Below, one piece after another: positions 9,128 to 18,295 of a DNA stretch of 64,000 nt. Both the position numbers and the translations under genes were made by a program. This DNA comes from Flagellimonas spongiicola (lineage in GTDB: Bacteria; Bacteroidota; Bacteroidia; Flavobacteriales; Flavobacteriaceae). The stretch is taken from assembly GCF_023502425.1 (NCBI RefSeq), contig NZ_JAMFMA010000003.1, forward strand, positions 310,001-374,000. The letters are read 5' to 3'. The notes under the pieces are model-generated. The model saw only the letters and a program-made list of their open reading frames with translations. It searched no databases and was not told where the DNA came from. Numbering within the stretch: position 1 is the first letter of the stretch; every line of letters starts with the position of its first letter.

Positions 9128-9985
9128 ATGAAATTAGTTAGATACGGAAAGTCAGGGAATGAAAAACCCGCAGTACTTGTTGATACCACGCTATATGATG
9201 TGACAGCTATTATAGGTGATTTTGATGATTCCTTTTTTACCGAAAATGGTATTGAAAAATTGCACGAATATATCGCGTCCGACGATGCTGAAGGAATAGA
9301 ATTGACCGATGATGTGCGCCTTGGACCTCCAATCACTGGCGTGTCTAAAATCGTATGCGTTGGCCTCAATTACGCAAAACATGCTGCAGAAAGTGGTATG
9401 GATGTTCCCACAGAACCAGTATTGTTTTTTAAAGCCACCACAGCAATTACAGGCCCCTTTGATGATGTTGTTATTCCAAAAGGCAGTACAAAAACTGATT
9501 GGGAAGTGGAATTGGCAGTAGTTATTGGAAAGAAAGCAAGTTATGTGGCCAAGGAATCAGCGATGGACTATGTGGCCGGTTATATGGTGCACAACGATGT
9601 AAGTGAACGTGAATTCCAATTGGAAAAGGGCGGACAATGGGTAAAAGGTAAGAGCTGCGATACGTTTGCGCCAATTGGACCTTATTTGGTAACTAAAGAT
9701 GAAATTTCCAATCCCCATGATTTGAATCTTTGGTTAAAACTGAATGGAAAAACAATGCAATCTTCCAACACCTCAGATTTGGTTTTTGATATCCCAACTT
9801 TAGTCAGTTACATAAGCGAGTACATGACGTTGTTACCTGGAGATATTATCTCAACCGGCACACCGTTTGGAGTTGGATTGGGTTTAAACCCGCCATTATA
9901 CCTTAAACCCGGAGATGTAATGGAATTAGGCATTGATGGTCTAGGCGTTTCCAAACAAACCGCAATAGCATATAAGAGCAAATGA
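9128..9985 (+). CDS. FAH-family 2,4-diketo-3-deoxy-L-fuconate hydrolase
   Basis: Fumarylacetoacetate hydrolase superfamily protein of 285 residues. In this context it should hydrolyse 2,4-diketo-3-deoxy-L-fuconate to pyruvate and L-lactate, the last pathway step. Family marks: VCVGLNYAKHAAESG (about 77-91), PVLFFK, the metal-binding acids in DWEVELAVVIG (ExE) and HNDVSERE, GKSCDTFAPIGPYL, and the C-terminal GTPFGVGLG. It sits between fuconate dehydratase and a second, more distant FAH protein, separated by 16 nt. The close relatives are the 2,4-diketo-3-deoxy-L-rhamnonate hydrolases, so a rhamnose role is the main alternative. Confidence 0.85.
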   Translation: MKLVRYGKSGNEKPAVLVDTTLYDVTAIIGDFDDSFFTENGIEKLHEYIASDDAEGIELTDDVRLGPPITGVSKIVCVGLNYAKHAAESGMDVPTEPVLFFKATTAITGPFDDVVIPKGSTKTDWEVELAVVIGKKASYVAKESAMDYVAGYMVHNDVSEREFQLEKGGQWVKGKSCDTFAPIGPYLVTKDEISNPHDLNLWLKLNGKTMQSSNTSDLVFDIPTLVSYISEYMTLLPGDIISTGTPFGVGLGLNPPLYLKPGDVMELGIDGLGVSKQTAIAYKSK

Positions 9986-10001
9986 TAAGCCAATTTGTCG
10001 G

Positions 10002-10850
10002 ATGAAAGTTTATAAAACAGGTACTACTGCCTATATCGAATACAAGGGTACTTTTTATACGAAAGAGGTTCTGGATTGGGATGCTTTTCTGAACAGACCA
10101 AATTTGCACAGGACGCTATCCGATGAAATTGATAGCTGGAATAAAACCAACGATTCCTTTTTACGTCAAACTAAATTGGACCCACCTTTGGGAAGTCAGG
10201 AAATTTGGGCGGCCGGTGTTACCTATGAACGTAGCAAATCTGCACGAATGGATGAAGCCAAAGCTTCTGGAGGCGCTATTTTCTACGATAAGGTGTATGA
10301 CGCCGAACGGCCGGAGTTGTTTTTTAAATCTACGGCTCGTAGATGCGTTGGCCACGGTGAAGAAGTATTCATTCGCAAGGATTCTTCATGGAACGTACCA
10401 GAACCTGAACTCACCTTATTTGTTAATTCCAATGGCAATATTGAAGGGTATACTATTGGGAATGATATGAGTTCCAGAAGTATTGAAGGTGAGAATCCGT
10501 TATACCTTCCACAAGCGAAAACCTATGAAAAAAGTGCTGCAATAGGCCCTTGTTTATTGGTTTTGGAAAACCAGATTCCTTCAACTACGGAAATCCATAT
10601 CCAAATAGCGCGTAAGGACCAAATCATGTATGAAGAGAATGTGGCCATATCTAAAATCAAACGTGGTTTTGACGAACTGGTCGGGTTTTTATTCCGGGAA
10701 TGTGATTTTCCAGACGGAGTCTTTTTAATGACAGGAACCTGTTTGGTTCCGCCAGATGAATTCAGTTTGGCTGTTGGGGATTTGATTAGCATATCCATAG
10801 ATCAGATCGGGACTTTGGTCAATCATGTCGCTGTAAAGTCCAACAAATGA
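10002..10850 (+). CDS. Second FAH-family protein, 2-keto-3-deoxy sugar acid dehydratase-like
   Basis: FAH-superfamily protein of 282 residues with a divergent N-terminus. Visible: IWAAGVTYERSKSAR (about 69-83), PELFFKST, the metal-site acids in VPEPELTLFVN, GNDMSSRSIEGENPLYLPQAK and a C-terminal MTGTCLVPPDEFSLAVGD. This layout resembles the XylX/KdaD/AraD1-type group, which dehydrates 2-keto-3-deoxy-pentonates to alpha-ketoglutarate semialdehyde, rather than the C-C hydrolase next to it. Because L-fucose and D-arabinose share stereochemistry, it may serve a D-arabinose branch; that is inference. It is the third gene of the run starting at 7772. Confidence 0.7.
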   Translation: MKVYKTGTTAYIEYKGTFYTKEVLDWDAFLNRPNLHRTLSDEIDSWNKTNDSFLRQTKLDPPLGSQEIWAAGVTYERSKSARMDEAKASGGAIFYDKVYDAERPELFFKSTARRCVGHGEEVFIRKDSSWNVPEPELTLFVNSNGNIEGYTIGNDMSSRSIEGENPLYLPQAKTYEKSAAIGPCLLVLENQIPSTTEIHIQIARKDQIMYEENVAISKIKRGFDELVGFLFRECDFPDGVFLMTGTCLVPPDEFSLAVGDLISISIDQIGTLVNHVAVKSNK

Positions 10851-10905
10851 TTGGAATTGGCTATGGAATAAAGACAAGGTGTTTAATTTATTAAATCCAT
10901 AAAAC

Positions 10906-12429
10906 ATGAAATCTAAAAAGAATGAGTTCAGTTTAGTCCCTATCACATGGCTAATGCTTGTTATGGCTTGTATTTCGGTATGGAGCTGTGCTGAAAAAAC
11001 GGAAGTAGAACAACCACCAAACATTGTATTCTTTTTTGTTGATGACATGGGTTGGCAAAACACTTCAGTACCATTTCATACAGAAGTTACGGCATTAAAT
11101 AAGCAATACCGCACACCCAACATGGAGCGTTTGGCAAGAGACGGAATGAAATTTACCCAGGCCTATGCAACAGCGGTTTGCTCACCTTCGCGAATAAGTT
11201 TAATGACAGGAATAAATGGTGCAAGACATGGCGTAACCAACTGGACTCTCATTAAAAACAAAGCCACGGAATATGAGCATGAAAAGGTGATAGCTGCTGA
11301 GTGGAACGTAAATGGTTTGCAACCTGTCCCAGGTATAGAAAGGACAGTACATGCTGAAACCTTACCGCAATTGTTAAAAACTGCGGGCTACAAAACAATC
11401 CATGCGGGTAAGGCACATTTTGGGGCTAAGGAAACACCAGGAGAAGATCCATTGAATCTAGGGTTTGATGTAAATATTGCTGGACATGCTGCAGGAGGAC
11501 CTGGGAGTTACCTTGGGCAAAATAACTTTAGCGCTACTTGGAGAGGCGGAATGGACGTATGGAATGTGCCGGGATTGGAAAAATACCATGGCGAGGATAT
11601 CTTTTTAACGGAAGCATTGACCGTTGAGGCCAACAAAGCGCTGGAAACCGCCGTATCAGAAAACCAACCATTCTATCTCTATATGTCCCATTATGCGGTA
11701 CACGCACCTTGGGAAATTGATCAGAGATTTTATCAAAAGTACATTGACGCTGGAATGAATGAGTTTGAGGCGACTTTAGCCACGATGGTAGAAGGAATGG
11801 ATAAATCCTTAGGTGATATTTTGGATAAGTTGGATGAATTGGGTGTTACGGATAATACCATTATTGTGTTTATGTCTGATAATGGCGCTCCTAAAAATAC
11901 ACCAATAAATGTGCCCTTGCGGGGCCATAAATTAACCCCATATGAAGGGGGCTCACGCGTACCTTTATTGGTAAAATGGCCAGATGTTGTGAACCCAGCG
12001 ACGGTGAATAACCAATACTTGATAATCGAGGACATCTTTCCAACACTATTGGAAATGGCCGGTTTGGAGGAAGAAGCAGATAAAAGTGTGGATGGTAAGA
12101 GTTTTATGCCCCTGTTGACCGGTAATGGAACATATGAAAAAGATCGTCCTATATTTTGGCATTTTCCAAGCACCTACGAATTTACTCCTTACAGTGCCGT
12201 TCGAAAAGGAGATTGGAAGTTGATTTATCACCATATAGACCGGAATTTCGAATTGTTCAATCTTGAGGAAGATATTGGCGAAACCAATGATCTTTATACT
12301 ACCAATTCAGAAAAGGGCAACGAATTGGCAAAGCTACTTTCCGATTATTTAGAAAGTGTTTCAGCCCATATGCCAACGGACAAAGAAACAGGAGAACCTG
12401 TAGAATATCCTAATGCAGTAGTACAATAG
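10906..12429 (+). CDS. S1-family sulfatase, lipoprotein
   Basis: Exported sulfatase of 507 residues. The lipoprotein signal ends VWSC (Cys28). The alkaline-phosphatase-fold start NIVFFFVDDMGW supplies the two metal-binding aspartates, and CSPSR (Cys92-Arg96) is the CxPxR motif whose cysteine is converted to formylglycine. HAGKAHFG, MSDNGAP and YEGGSRVPL carry further active-site residues. The sequence class resembles arylsulfatase-A-like enzymes of algal polysaccharide loci. It starts a run of sulfatase, sulfatase, GH29, sulfatase; it probably removes sulfate from fucose or galactose residues of fucoidan-like glycans. The exact position attacked cannot be read from sequence. Confidence 0.9.
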   Translation: MKSKKNEFSLVPITWLMLVMACISVWSCAEKTEVEQPPNIVFFFVDDMGWQNTSVPFHTEVTALNKQYRTPNMERLARDGMKFTQAYATAVCSPSRISLMTGINGARHGVTNWTLIKNKATEYEHEKVIAAEWNVNGLQPVPGIERTVHAETLPQLLKTAGYKTIHAGKAHFGAKETPGEDPLNLGFDVNIAGHAAGGPGSYLGQNNFSATWRGGMDVWNVPGLEKYHGEDIFLTEALTVEANKALETAVSENQPFYLYMSHYAVHAPWEIDQRFYQKYIDAGMNEFEATLATMVEGMDKSLGDILDKLDELGVTDNTIIVFMSDNGAPKNTPINVPLRGHKLTPYEGGSRVPLLVKWPDVVNPATVNNQYLIIEDIFPTLLEMAGLEEEADKSVDGKSFMPLLTGNGTYEKDRPIFWHFPSTYEFTPYSAVRKGDWKLIYHHIDRNFELFNLEEDIGETNDLYTTNSEKGNELAKLLSDYLESVSAHMPTDKETGEPVEYPNAVVQ

Positions 12430-12434
12430 AAACT

Positions 12435-13952
12435 ATGAATATCAAGAAAGTACTTCTTCTATCCATCTGTTTAATAAGTATTATGGCTTGTAAAGAAGAA
12501 ACTGAAACGGTTGCACAACCCAATTTTTTGTTTCTGTTTGCGGACGATTATACTTATGAGGCGATACACGCTTTGGGCAATACCACAATTGAAACGCCAA
12601 ATCTTGACCGACTAACCAAAAGTGGCACTACTTTCACGCATGCTTATAATATGGGTGGGTGGAATGGTGCCATATGCGTAGCCTCAAGGGCAATGATTAT
12701 TTCAGGTAGAAGTATGTGGAATGCCCACGATTTGACCAAAGATTGGCAAAAAAAAGATACGGTTGCACTCAACAATACATGGGGGCGTTTGATGGCTTCA
12801 AAAGGTTACAACACCTATATGACCGGGAAATGGCATGTATTAGCACCAGCAGATTATGTTTTCGATACAGCACGTAATATTAGGCCCGGAATGCCCGATG
12901 ACTTAAGAGGTGAAGCCAATTGGCCGGAAATACATAAAGCTTACAAGGAAAACAAGGACGTAAAATCCATGATGCCGGTAGCTTATTTTAGACCAATTGG
13001 TGCGCAAGATACCTTATGGTCACCTAGTGATCCAAAATTTAAAGGGTTTTGGGAAGGGGGTAAACACTGGAGTGAGGTAATAAAGGAAGATGCCTTGGAT
13101 TATCTTGAGAACGCTGCAACCAAACAAGATCCATTCTTTATGTATTTGGCATTTAATGCTCCTCACGATCCGCGTCAAGCACCTCAGGAGTTTTTGGATA
13201 AATATGAGTTGGATAACATTCCCTTACCGGAAAATTGGCTGCCGGAATACCCTTATAATGAAGCTATGAATAGTGGTTTCACCATGCGAGATGAGGCATT
13301 GGCACCATTTCCACGTACTCCTTTTGCGATTAAGACCCATTTAAAGGAATATTATGCAATCATCACACATTTGGATGCTCAAATAGGTAAAATATTGGAT
13401 GCCTTGGAAGCTTCGGGGAAAATGGACAATACCTACATCTTCTTTACAGGCGATCACGGATTATCAGTTGGACATCACGGACTATTGGGAAAGCAAAACA
13501 TGTTCGATCATAGCATCCGCGTTCCCCTGATGATCGCCGGACCGGATATTCCCCAAGATAAAAAAGTTACAACGGATGTCTATTTGCAGGATCTAATGGC
13601 TACAAGCTTGGATCTAGCTAGAATTGAAAAGCCGGATTATGTGGAGTTTCATAGTCTAATTCCATTGATTAATGGAGAAACTGAACAAGGGTTTTTGAAT
13701 GATGGGGTGTATGGTGCATTCGAAAAGGACTCGCAACGCATGATACGCAAGGACGGCTTCAAACTGATTGTTTATCCCAAAATAGAAAAGGTCCTGCTGT
13801 TCGATTTGGATAAGGATCCATTGGAAATGAATGATCTTGCAGCGAAGCCAGAAATGACAAATTTGGTAAAATCAATGTTTACAGATTTGATGGATTTGCA
13901 AATAAAAATGAATGACCCCTTGGATTTGAAAGACTTGTATCAAAGATTATAA
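12435..13952 (+). CDS. S1-family sulfatase with CxAxR maturation motif, lipoprotein
   Basis: Exported sulfatase of 505 residues; the lipoprotein signal ends SIMAC (Cys19). Active-site features: NFLFLFADDYTYE with the metal aspartates, CVASR (Cys81-Arg85) as the formylglycine motif, MTGKWH, and TGDHGLSVGHHGLLGK near the C-terminal third. The motif has alanine where most type I sulfatases have proline; the C/S-x-A-x-R variant is known from sulfatase families matured by anSME or FGE. The start is 5 nt after the preceding sulfatase stop, so the two are translationally close. A role in fucoidan or related glycan desulfation is inferred from the locus. Confidence 0.88.
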   Translation: MNIKKVLLLSICLISIMACKEETETVAQPNFLFLFADDYTYEAIHALGNTTIETPNLDRLTKSGTTFTHAYNMGGWNGAICVASRAMIISGRSMWNAHDLTKDWQKKDTVALNNTWGRLMASKGYNTYMTGKWHVLAPADYVFDTARNIRPGMPDDLRGEANWPEIHKAYKENKDVKSMMPVAYFRPIGAQDTLWSPSDPKFKGFWEGGKHWSEVIKEDALDYLENAATKQDPFFMYLAFNAPHDPRQAPQEFLDKYELDNIPLPENWLPEYPYNEAMNSGFTMRDEALAPFPRTPFAIKTHLKEYYAIITHLDAQIGKILDALEASGKMDNTYIFFTGDHGLSVGHHGLLGKQNMFDHSIRVPLMIAGPDIPQDKKVTTDVYLQDLMATSLDLARIEKPDYVEFHSLIPLINGETEQGFLNDGVYGAFEKDSQRMIRKDGFKLIVYPKIEKVLLFDLDKDPLEMNDLAAKPEMTNLVKSMFTDLMDLQIKMNDPLDLKDLYQRL

Positions 13953-13997
13953 GGAGTATTTCAGTAAAAAAAATACCCATACTAATAGAATTATAGC

Positions 13998-15494
13998 ATG
14001 AGAACTAGACTATTATTGATTGCATTGGCGATCACGGTTTATCAACCTTTAGTTAACGCACAAGAGAAGACGTATACTGCAGATTGGAAATCTTTGGACT
14101 CTAGACCAGTAGCAGATTGGTTTTCCGATGCCAAATTTGGAATATTTATCCATTGGGGACCCTACTCTGTGCCGTCCTGGTCACCAAAAGGTACGTATGA
14201 GGAGTGGTATCAAACTTGGTTTCAGTCCGAAAGTGTATTTGGTAATGGAAAATTTACAGGGCAAGAGATACCAGATTTTCACAAAAGTACTTACGGAGCG
14301 GATTTTAACTATATCGATTTTGCAAAATTGTGGAAAGCTGAATTGTATAATCCCGTTAAATGGGCGGAAATATTTAAAAAATCAGGAGCAAAATATGTGG
14401 TGATGACGTCCAAGCATCACGATGGATTTGCATTGTGGCCGAATGAGCATGCAACAAAATCTAGAGGTCACCTTTGGAATAGTGTGGTTACCGGACCTAA
14501 GCGTGATTTGGTTGGAGATTTTGTTACCGCAATGAAGGATGCAGGCCTTAAGGCAGGATTGTATTACTCACTCTATGAATGGTACCATCCTTGGTACCAG
14601 GCGGGATTGGACAAATTCGTAACTGATTACTACCACCCACAATTCAAGGATTTGGTGGATAACTATGAACCGGACCTCATTTATGCCGACGGAGAATGGG
14701 AAAAAGATGATTCGTATTGGAGAAGCAAAGAGTTGTTGGCTTGGTTATTCAATGATTCAAAAGTGAAGGACGACGTGGTCATCAATGATAGATGGGTTAA
14801 AGGACAACGTCATAAGCATGGTGGGTTTTACACGACGGAATACCTGCGGGAAGAAGTGAATTTTGATAAACCGTGGGAAGAAATTCGCGGTATGGGTCTA
14901 TCATTTGGTTACAATAGGAACGAAGACATTGAAGACTACAATTCCCCACAAATGTTGATTTTAATGCTGTCGGATATTGTGAGCCAAGGAGGTAATCTTT
15001 GCATCAATGTTGGTCCCGCTGCTGACGGTAAGATTCCTGTAATAATGCAAGAACGCCTGCTTCAAATTGGAAAATGGTTAGCAACCAATGGAGACGCCAT
15101 TTATGGTACAAAAAAATGGAAGCGCTCCTACCAATGGTCACCAGGTGATAGAAATTTTCAATTATTGGAAGAAGGCCAAAGTTATGTGGAAGGCGATTAT
15201 ATACTGAAACAAACGGTGTGGCAACAACCTGGCAAGGCAGTGAAGGAGCTTTTCTTTACTAAAAAAGACAATGATGTTTATGCCATCAGTCCTAAATGGC
15301 CTGGTAAGGAACTTGTCATCAAGGATGTAAAGTTAAAGACGGACACCAAGATTACGTTATTGGCCACTGGTGAAAATCTAGCGTACCAAAAGCAGGGTAA
15401 GGACGTAATTGTAACCCTTCCAGAATTTAATCCTAACAATTTCCAACCGGAGGATTACTATGCTTTTGTGTTCAAAATCAGTCAGGTAAACTAA
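13998..15494 (+). CDS. GH29 alpha-L-fucosidase (GH29-A-like), secreted
   Basis: Retaining alpha-L-fucosidase of 498 residues with a cleavable signal peptide ending near NAQEK (about residue 21), so periplasmic or secreted rather than lipid-anchored. FGIFIHWGPYSVPSW (48-62), MTSKHHDGFALWPN (136-149) and the nucleophile region DLIYADGEW (Asp231) are typical of GH29. GGNLCINVGPAADG is the conserved segment closing the barrel, followed by a small C-terminal beta domain. There is no F5/8 module, unlike the GH29 at 5561, so the two probably cover different linkages. It lies between two sulfatase genes, as in fucoidan degradation loci. Confidence 0.9.
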   Translation: MRTRLLLIALAITVYQPLVNAQEKTYTADWKSLDSRPVADWFSDAKFGIFIHWGPYSVPSWSPKGTYEEWYQTWFQSESVFGNGKFTGQEIPDFHKSTYGADFNYIDFAKLWKAELYNPVKWAEIFKKSGAKYVVMTSKHHDGFALWPNEHATKSRGHLWNSVVTGPKRDLVGDFVTAMKDAGLKAGLYYSLYEWYHPWYQAGLDKFVTDYYHPQFKDLVDNYEPDLIYADGEWEKDDSYWRSKELLAWLFNDSKVKDDVVINDRWVKGQRHKHGGFYTTEYLREEVNFDKPWEEIRGMGLSFGYNRNEDIEDYNSPQMLILMLSDIVSQGGNLCINVGPAADGKIPVIMQERLLQIGKWLATNGDAIYGTKKWKRSYQWSPGDRNFQLLEEGQSYVEGDYILKQTVWQQPGKAVKELFFTKKDNDVYAISPKWPGKELVIKDVKLKTDTKITLLATGENLAYQKQGKDVIVTLPEFNPNNFQPEDYYAFVFKISQVN

Positions 15495-15508
15495 ATTAAT
15501 ACAAATAT

Positions 15509-17098
15509 ATGCTTCAGCACTCAATAAGGCTTCGGATACCTTCTATACTTGTGATAATCCAATGTTTCATGTGGGTTGGTTGTAATGATAAGCCAGAAAC
15601 TGAAGCGGAAGGAATGCCCAATATTATTTTTGTATTGGCAGATGACTTGGGTTATGGTGATATTAGTGCCTACAATCCAACCGGAAAGATATATACACCC
15701 AATATAGATCGTCTTGCAGCTGGTGGAATGCGATTTACAGATGCGCATACAAGTTCGTCCGTATGCACCCCAACACGTTATGGTATTTTGACGGGTAGGT
15801 ATAATTGGCGTTCCACATTAAAACAAGGCGTACTGACTGGTAGATCAAATGCTTTGATTCCAAACACGAGAAGTACCGTTGCTTCCATTTTAAAAAAACG
15901 GGGATATCAAACGGCGTTTATTGGAAAATGGCATTTAGGATGGGATTGGGCGCAAACTGACACCTTGGAGGCAGGCGAGGGCTGGAATCCTGAAGATTTT
16001 GACAATATTGATTTTTCTAAACCGATCACCAACAATCCAAATGATCTGGGTTTTGATTATGCATATGGGCATAGTGGCTCATTGGATATGGCACCCTATG
16101 TTTATGTGGAAAACGGACAAGTAACGGCAATTCCTACGGTAAGTACGGTTAACACTGGAGAATATAGTTGGTGGCGTGAAGGCCCTACAGCGCCTGACTT
16201 TATTCATGATCAAGTGACTCCTAATTTTTTCGATAGGGCCATTGGATATGTCAAAGAACAATCCAATACTGCAAAACCATTTTTCTTATACCTACCATTA
16301 CCATCCCCCCATACTCCTATTTTACCTTTAAAGGAATGGCAAGGAAAAAGTAATTTAAATCCGTATGGTGATTTCATGGTTATGATAGACCATTACATGG
16401 GTGTTTTGATGCAGACCCTTGATGAGGCAGGTGTTTCCAACAATACCTTGGTAATTTTTACCAGCGATAACGGATGTTCGCCAGCTGCCAATATTGAACA
16501 GATGAAAGAATTGGGGCATCTTCCCAATGGGCAATTTCGTGGTCATAAAGCGGATATCTATGAAGGTGGTCATCGCGTGCCATTTATAGTTCGGTGGCCC
16601 GGTAAGGTCAAAGCTGGCAGAATCAGTGATGAGGTGGTAAGTCTCAATGATTTAATGGCGACAGTATCTGCAATTTCTGGATATGAATTAAAGGATGATG
16701 AAGGTGAGGACAGTTATAATATTTTACCGGTTTTAGAGGGGCATACCTTGAACGAACCGCTACGCGAAGCTACGGTTCACCATTCCATTAATGGCAGTTT
16801 TGCCATACGGAAAGGGGAGTGGAAGTTGGCCATGTGTCCTGGGTCTGGTGGATGGAGCTTTCCCAGGCCCGGTAAAGATCAGACCGTTTTGGATACCTTG
16901 CCAAAAATGCAACTTTTCAATGTAAAGACTGACCCTCAAGAAACCCAAAACCTGTTGGATTCAAATTCAGAAAAGGCATCTGTATTAAAAGAACTGCTTA
17001 CCCAATACATTCAGAATGGACGCAGTACCCCTGGTATAGCTCAAACCAATGATGGGACTGCTCATTGGAGACAACTGTGGTGGATGGATGAAAATTGA
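15509..17098 (+). CDS. S1-family arylsulfatase, lipoprotein
   Basis: Exported sulfatase of 529 residues. The lipoprotein signal ends MWVGC (Cys25). NIIFVLADDLGYGDIS gives the metal-binding aspartates, CTPTR (Cys86-Arg90) is a standard CxPxR formylglycine motif, FIGKWHLGW and FTSDNGC carry other active-site residues, and YEGGHRVPFIVRWPG is the usual late motif. It starts 14 nt after the GH29 gene and is the last gene of the plus-strand run; the next gene converges on it 12 nt further. Role as the third desulfating enzyme of the fucoidan-type locus is inferred. Confidence 0.9.
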   Translation: MLQHSIRLRIPSILVIIQCFMWVGCNDKPETEAEGMPNIIFVLADDLGYGDISAYNPTGKIYTPNIDRLAAGGMRFTDAHTSSSVCTPTRYGILTGRYNWRSTLKQGVLTGRSNALIPNTRSTVASILKKRGYQTAFIGKWHLGWDWAQTDTLEAGEGWNPEDFDNIDFSKPITNNPNDLGFDYAYGHSGSLDMAPYVYVENGQVTAIPTVSTVNTGEYSWWREGPTAPDFIHDQVTPNFFDRAIGYVKEQSNTAKPFFLYLPLPSPHTPILPLKEWQGKSNLNPYGDFMVMIDHYMGVLMQTLDEAGVSNNTLVIFTSDNGCSPAANIEQMKELGHLPNGQFRGHKADIYEGGHRVPFIVRWPGKVKAGRISDEVVSLNDLMATVSAISGYELKDDEGEDSYNILPVLEGHTLNEPLREATVHHSINGSFAIRKGEWKLAMCPGSGGWSFPRPGKDQTVLDTLPKMQLFNVKTDPQETQNLLDSNSEKASVLKELLTQYIQNGRSTPGIAQTNDGTAHWRQLWWMDEN

Positions 17099-17110
17099 AT
17101 AGAAATCCAA

Positions 17111-17512
17111 TTAGGTAAGCAAATAAATTAAACAAATAAGGTTTAGCGTGCCAAAAATCAATTCAAATACCAAGCCTTGAATTAAATCTTTGCTCGGTTT
17201 TCCGTCCACAACTTGGCTTAAGATCCTACCCAAAGCAAAACCTACAAAAACGAGTGTTGCCACAATAAAAGAAGTAAATCGGAAATCTGATAGTAGTAAA
17301 CCAAGTAAGATTAAGATGCCAGCAAAGAGTGTTACCGATCCAATTCCTCGCATTTCATTAGATAAGTCCCGGTCGTTATTTAAAGTATTGTTAGGATTGG
17401 CTAAATAGGTTTTGAGGCAATACGAATTTGCAGGTTTAAATAATCTCATAATACCCACAAAAAAAAGCATAAGTCCTGATAGTGAAAGTGTTATAATTTG
17501 AAAAATTTCCAT
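17111..17512 (-). CDS. DUF4345-like four-helix membrane protein
   Basis: Small inner-membrane protein of 133 residues with four predicted hydrophobic helices (about 2-22, 52-72, 76-96 and 110-132) and an ArgXX-like polar segment GRILSQVVDGKPS before the last helix. This resembles DUF4345, whose function is unknown. I chose the ATG at 17510-17512; an in-frame start 15 codons earlier would place the promoter box inside the gene. It follows the WYL regulator on the same strand and may be its target. It converges with the last sulfatase of the fucose locus, with no obvious terminator between. Confidence 0.65.
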   Translation of the reverse strand: MEIFQIITLSLSGLMLFFVGIMRLFKPANSYCLKTYLANPNNTLNNDRDLSNEMRGIGSVTLFAGILILLGLLLSDFRFTSFIVATLVFVGFALGRILSQVVDGKPSKDLIQGLVFELIFGTLNLICLIYLLT

Positions 17513-17540
17513 ATGTATGCGTTTTAATAGATTACTATCG

Positions 17541-17548
17541 CAAAAGTA
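17541..17548 (-). promoter_or_regulatory. -7 box upstream of the DUF4345 gene
   Basis: Read on the minus strand, TACTTTTG matches TAnnTTTG exactly and lies 29 nt before the ATG at 17512. A TTG that could serve as -33 lies 14 nt further upstream, a short spacing, so the call is tentative. It suggests that the membrane protein can be transcribed apart from the regulator gene. Confidence 0.4.
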
Positions 17549-17572
17549 ATGGAGCATTGTGACAAGGGTGTG

Positions 17573-18280
17573 TCAGGGGTAATTTGAATTTTTTACATAA
17601 CGTTCAAAATAGTCCTTCAATGTCATTTGGTGGGGACTGAACACTTCATTAAGGTGTTTGATGTTTAAAATAAAATCTATTCTAAAAGCCCTAAAATCTT
17701 TTCTTAACCTGCAGAAAGCAATGAGTATAAAATTTCCATTGATACTATAAATGGCAAAGGGTTCAACGTTACGGGCTGTTTGTTTTTTCTCAGAAGAACG
17801 GTATTCAATCTGAAGCAATTGAAAATGAATAATTGCCGCTTGCAATTGCATGAGATTATTGCTGCTACGCTCTTGTTTGTTATTACCCCCAAAGTATATA
17901 CGATCGGCCAATAAATCAGCATTGCCTTTTTGGGAGTACCGTAGGATAGATTTTATTTTTTCCACAGCACTAGACATGTTTTCAACTAAGGAGCGGTCTT
18001 TGTTTTTAAGTACCAATTGCTCTATAGTTATTAAAGCATTCGCCTCATCTTCAGTAAAAAGTACCGGCGGTAGATGATAACCTTCCATGATGGAATACCC
18101 TTTTCCTTCCTGTGTTATAATGGGTATTCCGGACTTTTCCAATGTCCGTATATCCCGGTAAATAGTCCTTATACTTACTTGATGTCGGTTGGCCAATTGG
18201 GAGGCTGTTACCAATTGCTTGGACTGTAATTGGGTAAGTATTGCCGTTAGCCTGGAAAGTCTAGGTTTTTCTTCTTCCAT
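17573..18280 (-). CDS. YafY/PafC-type transcriptional regulator (HTH + WYL domain)
   Basis: Transcription factor of 235 residues. The N-terminal HTH_11 domain includes LVTASQLANRHQVSIRTIYRDIRTLEKSGIPI (about 23-55), typical of the DeoR-like part of YafY proteins. A WYL domain follows with IEYRSSEKKQTARNVEPFAIYSINGNFILIAF-like sequence (about 155-190), thought to bind a small ligand or nucleic acid. The canonical W-Y-L triplet is degenerate here. An inverted repeat sits 15 bp upstream of the start and could be its own operator. It is followed by the DUF4345 gene. Confidence 0.85.
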   Translation of the reverse strand: MEEEKPRLSRLTAILTQLQSKQLVTASQLANRHQVSIRTIYRDIRTLEKSGIPIITQEGKGYSIMEGYHLPPVLFTEDEANALITIEQLVLKNKDRSLVENMSSAVEKIKSILRYSQKGNADLLADRIYFGGNNKQERSSNNLMQLQAAIIHFQLLQIEYRSSEKKQTARNVEPFAIYSINGNFILIAFCRLRKDFRAFRIDFILNIKHLNEVFSPHQMTLKDYFERYVKNSNYP

Positions 18281-18295
18281 TGTTCAAAGAATCAA

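Noticed and set aside
17100-17110. A terminator between the last sulfatase and the convergent DUF4345 gene.
   Set aside because: The 12-bp gap holds no hairpin; termination must occur elsewhere or by another mechanism.
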